Notes: generated from the sequence alone by a model not told the origin. Shown: positions 46,741 through 57,641, numbered from the stretch's first letter. The stretch: 64,000 nt of DNA from Daucus carota subsp. sativus (GCF_001625215.2 NC_030383.2:55852949-55916948); one strand, 5' to 3'. Numbers and translations: made by a program.

Positions 46741-46792
46741 AGTTGGTTTTTGGTATGTGACAAAAAAAAAAAAAAAAAAGTTGGTTTTTGGT
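46741..46792 (+). other. Poly-A insertion with 14-base direct repeats
   Basis: AGTTGGTTTTTGGT at 46741-46754 and again at 46779-46792, enclosing ATGTGAC and a run of about 17 A. This looks like a very short 5'-truncated LINE-mediated insertion with its target duplication. Confidence 0.5.
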
Positions 46793-47070
46793 CCATGACA
46801 ATCGATTGTCATGGAGGTCTTATCTAACACACAGCTGCATTACCATCATATATGTATTTCAAGGGTTGAGATTTAAACTTGTTTTTTTAAGTATCCGCTT
46901 CCGCGGACAGGGACTTTCCCTAATTTTCCGCGTCCCTATCCGCGGAAAATTATAGCGGATACTTAAAAAAACGAAGTTTTAATCTGGATCTTTGAAATAG
47001 AGATCCGACGGCCCTGGATGTGTGTTAAATAACGTGTCTCTGACAACCGGTTGTCAGGGACCAGGACCCA
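46788..47070. mobile_element. Foldback MITE with palindromic ends
   Basis: The left end GGTCCATGACAATCGATTGTCAT and right end TGACAACCGGTTGTCAGGGACC are inverted copies, each with an internal palindrome; next inward come TCTAACACACAGC and its complement. A central hairpin is formed by TTTTTTTAAGTATCCGCT and AGCGGATACTTAAAAAAA. No clear target duplication. Confidence 0.7.
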
Positions 47071-47182
47071 CTAAAGTTTACCACTGACAATTACAGTACT
47101 ACTTGCATGCCTGCTATTACAAGCTCAAAGATGGCTAGACTAGGGCCGTTGCCTTTGTTTCTGCGAAGCTTGGTATCTACTA

Positions 47183-47438
47183 CTCCCTCCATCTCATTTT
47201 AAGTGTCCTGTTTGACTTTTGAATGGTCAAATTGATTAAATTTTGACTGAGATTTACACATATAATATAAATTTTAAAAATAAAAAAATTATGTCATTAT
47301 AAAGTACATACAATATACTATAAAATGTAATTTTAGCTTTTTAAAATAATAACAAATTTGTTCTTTATGTTTGGTCAAAAATTGGTCAGTTTGACCGTTG
47401 AAAATCAAAACATGACACTTAAAATGGGATGGAGGGAG
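47183..47438. mobile_element. Stowaway-like MITE
   Basis: Ends CTCCCTCCATCTCATTTTAAGTG and CACTTAAAATGGGATGGAGGGAG, flanked by TA on each side. Confidence 0.88.
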
Positions 47439-47520
47439 TATTTATATCCAAGTCCGTACAATGCAATGCCATTTATTTTCTGTTCATTGATGATAAAATA
47501 TTAAGACATGATTTCAAATA

Positions 47521-47783
47521 CTCCCTCCATCCCAATTTAGATGAGCTCTTCGCTCATTTCACACATATTAAGGAGTATTAAATGATAGTTTTTTTTTTCA
47601 TCTCTACCCATATTTATTTTGTTGACTTTTGATAGTATTAGCTACTTGGTATATTGGAAATGATAAATAAAAGAGGATAAAGTTGGAAAATTGTTGATAA
47701 ATGTACATTGAAAAGAAAGAGGCTCAACTATTTTGGGATAATTTTTTTTGTCAAAAAAGTTATCTAATTTGGAATGGAGGGAG
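47521..47783. mobile_element. Stowaway-like MITE
   Basis: Ends CTCCCTCCATCCCAATTTAGATGA and TCTAATTTGGAATGGAGGGAG, flanked by TA on each side. Confidence 0.85.
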
Positions 47784-48213
47784 TATAAGATATTCATTGG
47801 GATGGCTGTGTTTATTTCCATTCCATTTCATTCAAGCGAGGGCATTCATATCGATAAGAATTGTCATCTCATATCAATATTATAATTATGTTCTTGTCGA
47901 ACGACGTTCCATTTATAAGAATTGTCATCTCATAACGATACAATATTAGTTTTCTAGTCACCACGTTAAAATCATGCATATCTTTTTTATCACGAGTAAG
48001 AGCGACATGGTGGCTCATCTCTTGTAGTGTAGTTATCTTCAGACAAAAATACCCATACAAAATCCAAATACAAGTACCTACTACTAGCACCACCAGTCAA
48101 AAGGGGCTGCATAGTCATTGTCTCAACCACTCAATTATCAAATATTATTAATGTAATTTCGTAGGAAGCTGGGGCGAAAATGCCTAAAAAGAGGGGTTGC
48201 TAGTATTCACTGA

Positions 48214-48311
48214 AATCACATAGCTCACACACAAATCTCCAATCAGTCTTCAACCCTTGTATTGCATTGTAAATCACATAGCTCACACACAAATCTCCAA
48301 TCAGTCTCCAA
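48214..48311 (+). repeat. 58-bp tandem duplication upstream of repeat-protein gene
   Basis: AAATCACATAGCTCACACAC and the following AAATCTCCAATCAGTCT occur twice, 58 bases apart, starting at 48214 and 48272. It lies in the probable promoter or leader of the gene at 48441. Confidence 0.85.
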
Positions 48312-48440
48312 TCAGCTACTATCTGTTCAGTGTTCTCACTGCAGGTGCAGTTCATCACTTTGGATGAATCAATATTTCCACAGAAAAACCTGAAAGCCTG
48401 AACCAGTTGTTTCCAATAATTTGGCTCAATCCAAACTATC

Positions 48441-49544
48441 ATGTCTCACGGGCGTCCCAACAAAACTCCTTTTCCTAAAAGTTTGAATGAACTACTCTTA
48501 AACAGGAGTTCTGCACATTCTGATGCTCTGGAACTATCAACTGAACTGCTTCCGACCAGCAGACATCGTGATCAATCATATTCTGCACAATCCCATTCAT
48601 CTCCATCATCAACATCTCAACCGCACCCCCAAGACGACAATTATCCTGAAAGTCTAAGGAAATTTCTTAAGATAACTATGTATCCTGAGAGTTTACAGAA
48701 ATTTCTTTTGAAGCAGCATTCTCAATCATCACAGTCATCATCATCATCTCAAATGCACCCGAAAGAAACTAGTCTTTCTGAGAGTTTACAGGAATTTCTT
48801 TTGAAGCAGCATTCTCAATCATCCCAGTCATCATCAACATCTCAAGTGCATTCAAAAGAAACTACTTTCCCTGAATCCCTACAAATATTTTTTCAGAAGC
48901 AGCATTCACAGTCATCACACTCATCGTCAACATCTCAAGTGCACCCAAAAGAAACTAGTTTGCCTGAATCTCTACAGAAATTTCTACAAAAGCAGCTTTC
49001 TCAGTCATCGCACTCATCATCAACATCTCCAATGCCTTCTGAAGTAATTCCTTTTCCAGAAAGTCTAAATCAATTACTTTCTGAGAAATCTAGTGACTCC
49101 TTCGAACAACATCTTAATCCTATTCCATCAATATCTCAAATTCGCCCCTTACCAAGGTCAATACAAAAACATAATGATTCCATATTAGCACAAGCTAAAG
49201 AGTTTGCTTTATTTACAATATCTCATATCCGTGATATTCCAAGGTCTCAAATTCGAAATATTACCATATCAGAGCAATCTACAGATTTTGATTCATATAC
49301 AATATCATGTATTAGCTCTTTTCAAAGGTCTACAGAACTATATCAAAATCAAAATATTTCGATGTCAGATCAATCTAAAGATTTTGGTTTATTTACAATA
49401 TCTCAAATTCGCCCTTTAGAAAGAACTACAGAATTTCTTCCAAGACGACCCTCAAGTTTTAATGCACCCACGATATCTGATATTCGCCCTTTAGAAAGGA
49501 CTACAGAACGCCTCTTAGTACGACCCACAAGTTTTGATGTCTAA
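48441..49544 (+). CDS. Repeat protein of unknown function, Ser/Gln-rich
   Basis: 367 codons from MSHGRPNKTPFP, no intron seen, no family recognised. Two kinds of repeat. Residues about 70-215: four to five units of about 30 residues, P-E-S-L-Q-K-F-L-x-K-Q-H-S-Q-S-S, then a serine run, then S-Q-V-H-P-K-E-T. Residues about 225-367: shorter units such as TISQIRPLERTTEF, TISDIRPLERTTER, SISQIRPLPRS and TISHIRDIPRS, separated by D-F-x-x-F/Y. The second type resembles the tail repeats of the SnRK2-like genes (SISDV, MSDVRPAEKS). The TAA at 49542 falls inside the array: the same frame continues to TAG at 49677-49679 with another unit, LSQVRLFERSAV. No signal peptide or membrane segment. I infer a disordered, possibly soluble protein. 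Confidence 0.6.
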   Translation: MSHGRPNKTPFPKSLNELLLNRSSAHSDALELSTELLPTSRHRDQSYSAQSHSSPSSTSQPHPQDDNYPESLRKFLKITMYPESLQKFLLKQHSQSSQSSSSSQMHPKETSLSESLQEFLLKQHSQSSQSSSTSQVHSKETTFPESLQIFFQKQHSQSSHSSSTSQVHPKETSLPESLQKFLQKQLSQSSHSSSTSPMPSEVIPFPESLNQLLSEKSSDSFEQHLNPIPSISQIRPLPRSIQKHNDSILAQAKEFALFTISHIRDIPRSQIRNITISEQSTDFDSYTISCISSFQRSTELYQNQNISMSDQSKDFGLFTISQIRPLERTTEFLPRRPSSFNAPTISDIRPLERTTERLLVRPTSFDV

Positions 49545-49679
49545 GCACACCTTCATATCCACTCGGCAGAGGCCAGGAAATCTTCACACTCAAGTCGTCT
49601 AGCACAATCTAGAAGTTTATTTGTTTCAACAAAATTGTCTCAGGTCCGCTTATTTGAAAGGTCTGCGGTTAAATTATAG

Positions 49680-50624
49680 TACAGAGTTAAAAGCGGAAGG
49701 CTGGAGACGTCTCAGTATGTTTGGGCGTAGAAATGTTATTAACTCTAAACAAGTCATTTTCTTATCTTTAATCCTCATTGAGGTGACCAGGGACAAATGT
49801 GTAATAAAAATAAAGATTTGGCAATATAGTTATTTCTTCTAATTTCGTTTGCTTTTTTTTACTGCGACAATTATATGCCATGATCTTAAAGACACCTCTA
49901 ATTGCATCACACTCCAAACTCACTAGTGGCACTTAAAAAGTTTTGAGACCCAAATGTACGAGAAGGCCACCTTGAAAGAGTTTTAGTGTGTGAAAATCTA
50001 TAAAACATATGTACATTACGTTGTAAAAGTATGCCTTAACGATCATGATCCAGTCGTTCGTTTATATCTATTATTCAAGCGCCTGGAGCTTTGTAAATTC
50101 AACAGATTACAAGGGACAAAGCAGCTCTTACCTGATACATCGGTCTCCTAAAGATAGACACATGCCCTCTGGAAGCAGCTGAAAGAATTAAGGAACTACT
50201 TCCCACACAGACAAAAGGACTAAACTATGACAGCCCTTGGTGCAAGCAAATGATAGAGGGAAGCAAGTTACTCTTACTCTAGTGTAGGTAGGCATTTTAT
50301 ATTGAGCAGCAACAGGCAGCAATCACGGTTCTCACATATCTTACCTGGACCTCTCCGGTATGATCAGCATCATGCATTCCAGAAACTCGGATAAATTACA
50401 TGTACTAAACACTACATTTGAGCCTAAAAAGCACTGAGATGAAAAGTACTATTGAAATCTCAACTGTAGTCATATAACACAATCTTTCCTCATCACCTTA
50501 AAAAAATCACATTAAAAGTAGTCGGGGGGAATATAATCTGTGGGTTAGTAGTTAAAGTGTGCAATACTCATTTAGCAAGAAACAAAACAAGTGCCGTTAC
50601 AGGAGCATATCTAAGTATATTATT
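49680..50624. other. Intergenic between convergent genes
   Basis: 3' flanks of the repeat-protein gene (plus) and the PLAC8 gene (minus). No feature recognised. Confidence 0.5.
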
Positions 50625-52304
50625 TTACCTATGTTCTCTTTGTATTAATGAAGGAGCAGGTGGCGTCATCAGGTCAGGATTACCATTTGTGCCATCTTCT
50701 TCCCTGTCATGTAGCTCCCTGCCTGGGTCAATATATTCCTCTGAAAATCTGGTAGGACTCGGAGATTTGGATTTAGAAATCATGACTGAAGAGCTAGCAG
50801 CAGATCTAATATGGAAATCTCCATTTTCACGTGGCAATGGAGAGATAGGTGACTGCATGCTTTTGTCCAGATGTTTTCTGCATAATTTATCCTCCAAAAT
50901 ATCATAAAAATTTCCAGTGCGTACTTCCTGAGCAAGAGTACACCAACAGCAGAAAAGCCAAGATGCACAATCTGCAATAGCTGGCTTGCCACAACAGGAA
51001 TTATTTGGTGGCAAATTAAATCTCTTCCGCATCTGAATCCTCCAAAAGCCACCGTAAAGCAACCCAAAGATGCAAAGAAAGATTCCAAAAAGCCCTAATG
51101 TCTGCCTGACGATTTCGTTGTTAATATTAATGGCAGCCAAGTTAAAAATCCAAAAAGGAGCCAGACAAAACAGGAGAAAAGTTGCAATGTGAACATACAT
51201 GTTCCCAAATCCAAGTCTCTCCATATTCCATCCAAAAACACAAAAAGAGCAGAACAAAGAGAGATACGCGGAAGATATGTCATTCCAGAAGTCAAATATA
51301 CCCCCATCCCATTGTGGTCTATTTTCCTCACCTTTTTCCTCATCTCTAGTTGCAAATGAGAATCGTCTTTCCAAAGATTTTGATCTCAGCTGGTTTGTCC
51401 TGCTAGCATGAGCAGTGGTAATTTGCATTTGTGCTTCTTCATCTACTTCGGAATCGTAGTCCTTCCCGAGGGGGCTAACGATACAGTATATACCAGCAAT
51501 TGCAGGAGCACCAATTGCAACTGAAATAGTTACTCCAACCCCAATTGGTGGTCGCTCCGATCTCTTATAACCCACATTCAGACCACACAAGGCATATTGT
51601 GCAAAACAGTTAAGATTGAGTAGAATTATAACCACCATCATATGTGCCCACTCATGAGGTTTATAAGTTCCATTCTTGCAGTAAATCTTCCTGAGTCTAG
51701 AAATGTCTTCTGGTCTCCATCTTATCAAAAGGACAAGATGGTATAACCGTTGCGGATGTTGGTACAGACACATAAGAGTGAATAATGCATTGAGTATTTG
51801 GTTGTTCACTTCAAACCATGCATCTCTCTGGGACTTCCTCGGGAGGGCACTGTTCAACATTCCAGTCATAACAAGAAACAGAATCGCACCAGATACAGCA
51901 ACACACACTATCCACACTAATAGAACCATATTCATTGGATTCCTTATCCATTCTTTGCATATTTTCTTAAGACAATGCCAATCGATTTTCCGACTAAAAA
52001 CCCTGTGCAGACGATCCCGAAAATTCTGACTACCAGAAGAAGGCACCTTACGTGAAAGTTCATCCATAACCAATGCATATTTCTGAAATTTAGCAGACGG
52101 AGACTCCAAAGAACCAAAGCTAAGAAACCTTGCCCTCTTAGCATTTGCCATTGAGCTACTACCATCAGACTGACCTTGAGGTTCTTCACTGCTGATAACC
52201 TCAGTTCCAGCGGTCAATATTGTAAGAGGGACTCGGCCCTTCATTTTAGAACCATTAAAGTCATCACCCCCTCCACTCTCTTCACCACTTCCAGTTAAAC
52301 CCAT
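50625..52304 (-). CDS. PLAC8-family membrane protein
   Basis: 559 codons, single coding exon, start MGLTGSGEESGGGDD at 52304. Residues 1-110 are polar. Hydrophobic spans lie near 126-150, 168-185, 220-240, 256-278, 343-358, 369-392 and 402-420. The PLAC8 cysteine motif is at about 437-463: CCGKPAIADCASWLFCCWC followed by TLAQEVRTGN. The C-terminal 80 residues are polar, with several SP and PRE-type phosphorylation-like sites. Plant PLAC8 proteins include cell-number regulators and metal or calcium transport factors; this long subgroup with an N-terminal multi-span region is poorly characterised. A donor-like CAAAG-GTACC near 52760 on the minus strand suggests a 5' untranslated exon upstream. 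Confidence 0.9.
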   Translation of the reverse strand: MGLTGSGEESGGGDDFNGSKMKGRVPLTILTAGTEVISSEEPQGQSDGSSSMANAKRARFLSFGSLESPSAKFQKYALVMDELSRKVPSSGSQNFRDRLHRVFSRKIDWHCLKKICKEWIRNPMNMVLLVWIVCVAVSGAILFLVMTGMLNSALPRKSQRDAWFEVNNQILNALFTLMCLYQHPQRLYHLVLLIRWRPEDISRLRKIYCKNGTYKPHEWAHMMVVIILLNLNCFAQYALCGLNVGYKRSERPPIGVGVTISVAIGAPAIAGIYCIVSPLGKDYDSEVDEEAQMQITTAHASRTNQLRSKSLERRFSFATRDEEKGEENRPQWDGGIFDFWNDISSAYLSLFCSFCVFGWNMERLGFGNMYVHIATFLLFCLAPFWIFNLAAININNEIVRQTLGLFGIFLCIFGLLYGGFWRIQMRKRFNLPPNNSCCGKPAIADCASWLFCCWCTLAQEVRTGNFYDILEDKLCRKHLDKSMQSPISPLPRENGDFHIRSAASSSVMISKSKSPSPTRFSEEYIDPGRELHDREEDGTNGNPDLMTPPAPSLIQREHR

Positions 52305-54464
52305 CCTCCTAAATCACGACTGTCGACAACCACCAAAATCCCAAGGCTAAAACTTTTTAGGGTCACAATCAATTTTCAATATCTTCTTCTCAGCTAACTA
52401 AAACTTCTAGCAGAGAGGTGTAAACACAATGCCCCTCTATCACTAAAGAGAGGTGGACTAACACTCATAATCCTACACCACAAGAAAATTCAAACAGAAC
52501 ATAATTAATAAATAAAAAAATCTCTACTTTCATAATAAAAATCAAATCTTGACATCAACCACAGAAATAAAATCAACAAACAAAGACACCCCATGAACTT
52601 ATATTCAAAACCCAGTATTGTACTAAAAGAATATAATCAAACATAGTGAAAAACGCATACTAAAATTCAGAATTTCAAGAACAAGAATCATAAATTGGAC
52701 TGAGAAAAGAACATACATACATATGTTGAAAGTATAGGATCTTAAAGAAAAGATGGTACCTTTGAGATGTAAGAGAATCATGGGAGAGTTGTCTTTGTTG
52801 CAGTACAAGAGAAAGCATTGGTTCCTTCTTGTTCTTGTTGTACTCTTCCACCTGCATAAAAGTTGGTTGCACCAAAGCAAAACCCTTTTCAAACGCGTGC
52901 AGGGGTGGTTTGGTAAAAATACACTACCGTGTAGTTCTGGCTTTTTATTTCTTTGGTTTTTATAATAATAATAATAAATTTGTAAAAATTATATAAATGT
53001 CATATTTTCATAAACTCGTTTTGTATATTTATATTACCGAATATCTCACTGATTAAATATTAAAATAATATTTAGCACATAATTATGATATCTTAATCTA
53101 TAAATTCACAAAAATATAATATTAATCATAAAACATATAAATATATGATATGTTATATATAAGAAATAATTATGTCTGTTACATGATTCATTCAATTAAT
53201 CGCCCTGATTAATCTCAGGTAGACATGAAAGGTGTCTCTCTCATTCATTTTTTAAATTCGATCAATCAATATAATTTTTTTTAATTGATACTATATAAAA
53301 TATTAATATAATATTATAAAATATTTGATTTTTAATCTGATTATCCTTCCAATTAATTCTAGATTACCCATTAATCAACAGTGGAAAAGCAAAAGTAAAA
53401 GGCCAATGAAAAGCCAAACATAATATAATGCACTGGTTCACAATTTCTAAAGTAAAGGATCTTTCAAATGTATGTATTCAAATATATGTATGCAAAATCA
53501 GACGCCCGAGTGTTACATTCCTTCATGAGGCAAGTTTAACATATAGACACTCAACAGAAAACAAAGGAAGAAAGCCAATGTGTTTCCTTGAGAATGCTTC
53601 TACAACTTGCAACTAATGTTCTAGGATCTAAACATAAGACCAATCTGAATAGTGCCATTTGATGTTACAGATACCAAAGTTTTACTACTCTAATCTACAG
53701 TTTGAGCATGAGATGAAGTTTCAAGTGATAGCAAAGAAAATAAAGACGGACCAAGTGCAGGTGAGGATCAAGGAGGAATCAGCTGCACTTCAGAAACTGC
53801 AACTGATCCATTCAACGTACGAGTTGAGCTCGTGCTATCAAATTCCTTGACAGCATCTATATATTGCATGGTGTGCAGTGTGCACGCAAAGCAATGGACT
53901 AGAGATGATAGTTTTAATATTTGCCGCCAATGGGAATCAGGAGACTTCAATTTAAGAATAGCAAACTTCATCTAGCATGTTCGCAGAAAAATAATCAGAA
54001 TAAAAAAAAATCAATATTAAATAATATACTAAATAACGGAACAGCAGAGGCAGGTACATTTTATCGCCTGCAGATGCCATCAGTCTCATCTTAGGAAGGA
54101 ACATAAAGTATGTTTATAGAACTTGTCTAGAAACTGCACTTGGTGCGAGATCTTTCTGGGAAGTGCCGCACATCATAATGTGGTAGGGTTAAACAATAAC
54201 TACTACAATCAGTGACTATGCTGTTACTGTGATTTTATAATGCAGATTTCAAGATGCATATTTCAGAAAGCCATGCCCTAAAAACTTTACAGCATACTGA
54301 CTGTCCAAGTTTATCAGTGGTTTAAAGAATTTATGCTTGCCTAATTCCCCTTATAATATCTTGCTCACACAAATATCACACTAATATCTGAATAGCAGGG
54401 TCTTGCAGCTACATGGCTAAATGTCAACTTAAGCCTAATAAGCAACAAGGTGGAATTCTTCTCA
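52305..54464. other. Intergenic, AT-rich
   Basis: 52305-52900 probably holds leader and promoter of the PLAC8 gene. 52950-53400 is very AT-rich. 53400-54460 has no recognisable coding content; the last part matches the 3' untranslated flank of the gene at 55825. Confidence 0.5.
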
Positions 54465-54584
54465 CTACTTTCCCACAAGTTCCCACAAACGCTCAAGTGA
54501 CTTCTGTATTTCTTTTTCAGCAACATCAGATCGCTCTTTGATCCCCTGTTCAGTTGGGCTGTTTGCACTCCTCAATAGCCGGCT
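54465..54584 (-). pseudogene. Duplicate of last exon of coiled-coil gene
   Basis: Minus-strand reading gives SRLLRSANSPTEQ, then VAEKEIQKSLERLWELVGK and a stop. The end matches the C-terminus of the gene at 55825 (EEVLGSLERLWELV), and the 3' flanks also match (TAGCTGCAAGACCC.G.TAT against TAGCTGCGAGACTCCTACCAT). An acceptor-like CAG precedes it. It is either a dead duplicate or an alternative last exon. Confidence 0.7.
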
Positions 54585-55824
54585 CTGTATAAAAGTCAAT
54601 AACATAGCAAAACAAACATTTCAGCATTTGACTGTTAGCTAAGAACCAGAGCACTCTCTCCAGAAATGAATGCAATATGTAAATGTTACCAAAATTTCCT
54701 TAAGTGAAATATTACAACACGCTTGTGTTGTAATACGTATAATTCTTGGTACTGGTATTGTCCTGTAATGAAAGCGAAAGGTTTATCCTGCATATCTTTG
54801 TATACGAATCAAATTACAAGAAAGAAAGCATGGCAAACCGGAAACCAAATAGTGAGTGGAAACAAGAAAGAACATAGCATGTAAATTACTAAACCTGAGA
54901 CCTACCGAGCACAATGAAAGCAATTATATATCCATAGTGCCAAACGTTGCATGTAGAAATGAAGAGCCTGCTCTAAACTTTGCTCTTGCATGGAGATGTC
55001 AGAGAGTATAATGATGAAGGGATTAATTGAATACAACTGTCTATGGTAAAAACTGTATCTTGTTCACAAACTAAATTGGAAGGAAGCAAGGATGGCTAAA
55101 GCAGGTTAAGAAAAGTGATCAGGAAACTTACTGATGGATGAAAATTGGAAAGAAGACACTGCCAAACAGCCCAGAACACCAAGGAAAGTGCCGGTTTATC
55201 TAAGTTGTAAGCTATCCAAGTCCGATAGCAGATGCTGCAGATCATACAAATTCAGTAATTCAAAGTTGCTCGTTCAGAGACAAAAAGAATAAGCCAGAGC
55301 TAGACAAAAAGGAGCCAGCATTTTTACAGGTCAACTTCAGGAAAGATTAAGGTAAAAGATTTATGAAACAAAAACATAACGAGGACAGATGCAGCAATGG
55401 GAAACCATTCTTATAGAATACTGCATAATACAAGGAAGACAGGAAGGATCGTACCTTAAAAGGTTTTGCAGACATATTGAGCCGTCCGGTTTCCAAACAA
55501 ATAAATATTAACTGTTAATACTACAAACAAGTCTAGGCCTTTCAAAGATCAAGAAATTTGTAATAAGTTACAAAAGAAGCATATGCTAAAGGATATGTGA
55601 CAAGAAAGATAAACAAGGCATTTTTACATAATTTAATAAGCGACAAATTTCATAGTTTTCATAGTTCTGGAAGCAATTCACAAAAGCAGCATACCAAAAT
55701 TTGCATATACCAACCTATCAAGTATCACATGTGATAGAAGAATATGGTAGGAGTCTCGCAGCTACAATGCTAAAAGTCCACTAAGACCTACTAAATAATA
55801 AGGCTGAAATTTTTTCCACAACTT
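54585..55824. other. Spacer or intron between duplicate last exons
   Basis: No coding region recognised. If the exon at 54465 is used as an alternative last exon, this would be intron plus the first 3' untranslated region. Confidence 0.45.
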
Positions 55825-56661
55825 TCACACAAGTTCCCAGAGGCGCTCAAGTGACCCCAGGACTTCTTCATATGGCAGTTTAATCCTTACAGCAAGTGAA
55901 AAAGCCTCATTACAATGATCCCTCTTGGATGTCAAATTCTCAATTCCATCTCTTTCAGTGGCAGCCTCCACCTCAAGCTTGTGTAATACCGCTTTGAGCT
56001 TTTTGATTTTTTCGATTGTGTAATCATAATCAGTTTTAGCATTCATCAAGTTATATTCAGCAGCAGTTAGCTTTTCTCTGGCAGCATTAACATTAGACAC
56101 ACTCTTTTCATAAGCAACTTTCAGCCCCAAATCAGTACATGTGCTCTTCTCCTTATCTCCGCTGAGCTCCAGGGTATGCTTGATCAACTTGTGAACTTCG
56201 CCATGAAATGCTTCATAATCAACTTTCAGCAACTTCAATGCTGTGAAACATTTATTAGCACTTCTAAGCATGTCAACAGTGTCCAGTTTATGTGCAGTTT
56301 TTTCTAGGTGCGACACCAACTCATCCTTAAGTATAGCCGCTGCATCCATTAGTGTCTTGAGATTCTCCTGTGAAGTGTTAACATAAGAAGGTGGCTTGTA
56401 TGACTTGAGCATTGATAAATGGTCAACCTGAGGTTTTGATTCTTCACCCGAAGAAATATCAAGAGGCATTATCTCCTCTCCTCCCACATTTTCAGTTTCT
56501 GCTTCCTCTGCTCGACCTACAACAGCATCATATATCAGCAATTCAGCCTCGTGAACACGCTACTTCTAAATTGCTACTATTAACTAATACAATTATGTGC
56601 AGACCTGAAAAAAAGTCTTAAAATGGATCTATTTACCGAAAACCTCTGTACCTCCATCCAT
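55825..56661 (-). CDS. Small coiled-coil protein, function unknown
   Basis: Two exons on the minus strand, 56661-56637 and 56516-55825, joined in phase give 238 residues starting MDGGTEVFGRAEEAETE. Residues 1-45 are acidic; about 55-215 is predicted helical coiled coil (AAILKDELVSHLEKTAHKL, NAAREKLTAAEYNLMNAK, EKIKKLKAVLHKLEVEAATE); the C-terminus is LPYEEVLGSLERLWELV. I do not recognise a named family with confidence; it is of the kind seen at the C-termini of plant proteins with regulatory or chromatin roles. A possible further upstream coding exon with a strongly basic sequence lies at 57139-57289, but its phase does not match exon 2. The last exon has a duplicate at 54465. Confidence 0.6.
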
Positions 56662-57138
56662 TTTCTCGCAAGTTGTTAGTATGTGCACACAAGCCGAGAC
56701 AAAAGTTCCAGTGACCCGGATCTAAAATATTATTACTAGATCAATGAAGGTTAATCAGGGCTTTCAATTATTTTTCGAAGACCAGTTAGGGCTTGAATAT
56801 TTTCCTTCTTATTATTGTTGATATTACAACATCAGTTGAGGTTAGAGCCTGTGCTCAAACCTTCTAATTTTTTTATTATTATTCTACTAAATCTTGATCA
56901 GTAAATCTACTCAGAAACATGGAGATCTCTTCCCTAACATATTTCATTCTCTTGCAAGCAGGTAAAAACATATATACCAAAAAACACAAATAAGATCAAA
57001 AGTTGCACATATATAAAGTGGCCACAACCGAAACAACTAAGAGTGGAATTAAACTTTTGAACAATACTTATTTCTACCTGTACAAACTAAACAAGACACC
57101 AAAAATGAGATCAAAAGCTGCACATATAACATGCATAC

Positions 57139-57289
57139 CTCTACAAGGAGTGACAAGCTCCTTCTTAGATGGTTGCTTGTGCTGCGGCTTCCTGCATTTC
57201 AGACCCCTTTTTGTGGTTGGTCTTTTCTTGGGTGATCTAACAACCATCTTCTCTGCAGCATTGTTTCCTGATCTTCTCGTAACCACCAT
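57139..57289 (-). other. Possible upstream basic exon
   Basis: Minus strand ATG at 57289 opens MVVTRRSGNNAAEKMVVRSP and runs through KKRPTTKRG and RKPQHKQPSKKE to a donor-like AGAG-GTATGC at 57139. The composition resembles a nuclear-localisation segment. It ends in phase 1, while the next exon would need another phase, so either an acceptor was missed or this belongs to a separate transcript. Confidence 0.4.
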
Positions 57290-57641
57290 TTTCTTCAGAT
57301 TTGGACTTTTTTCAAGATTTGAAAATGTGACCAGCTGTATTTGTGTGAGATATATGATGAGGTTTTGTGGGAGTACTCTGCACTTGAAAATCAACAAGAT
57401 ATTTTCCTGAAAAGCTTAGATTTGAACTAAAGTCATGATCAAAGCTACAAATTTATAACTACACTCAACTTAGGTTGCCATGAAAAGAAACATAACATTA
57501 AAGTTATTACATAAATCAGTATACTTGCAGTTACCACTCTGGTGGAATAGTCCAACTACTACTGTCACCTCGAAAATCTTACAAACGAGACAGAGAGCAT
57601 TGAAACTTCAAATAAATTTTAAACCAGGACAATAATCCTCA

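Larger units (their letters stand above)
46048..48440. other. Intergenic, several MITEs
   Basis: 3' flank of IF3, then four transposon-related insertions (listed separately) and, at 48214-48311, a duplicated segment just before the next gene. No other coding region recognised. Confidence 0.5.

Noticed and set aside
51944-52189. Overlapping minus-strand frames within the PLAC8 gene
   Set aside because: Shadow frames of the long PLAC8 coding sequence.
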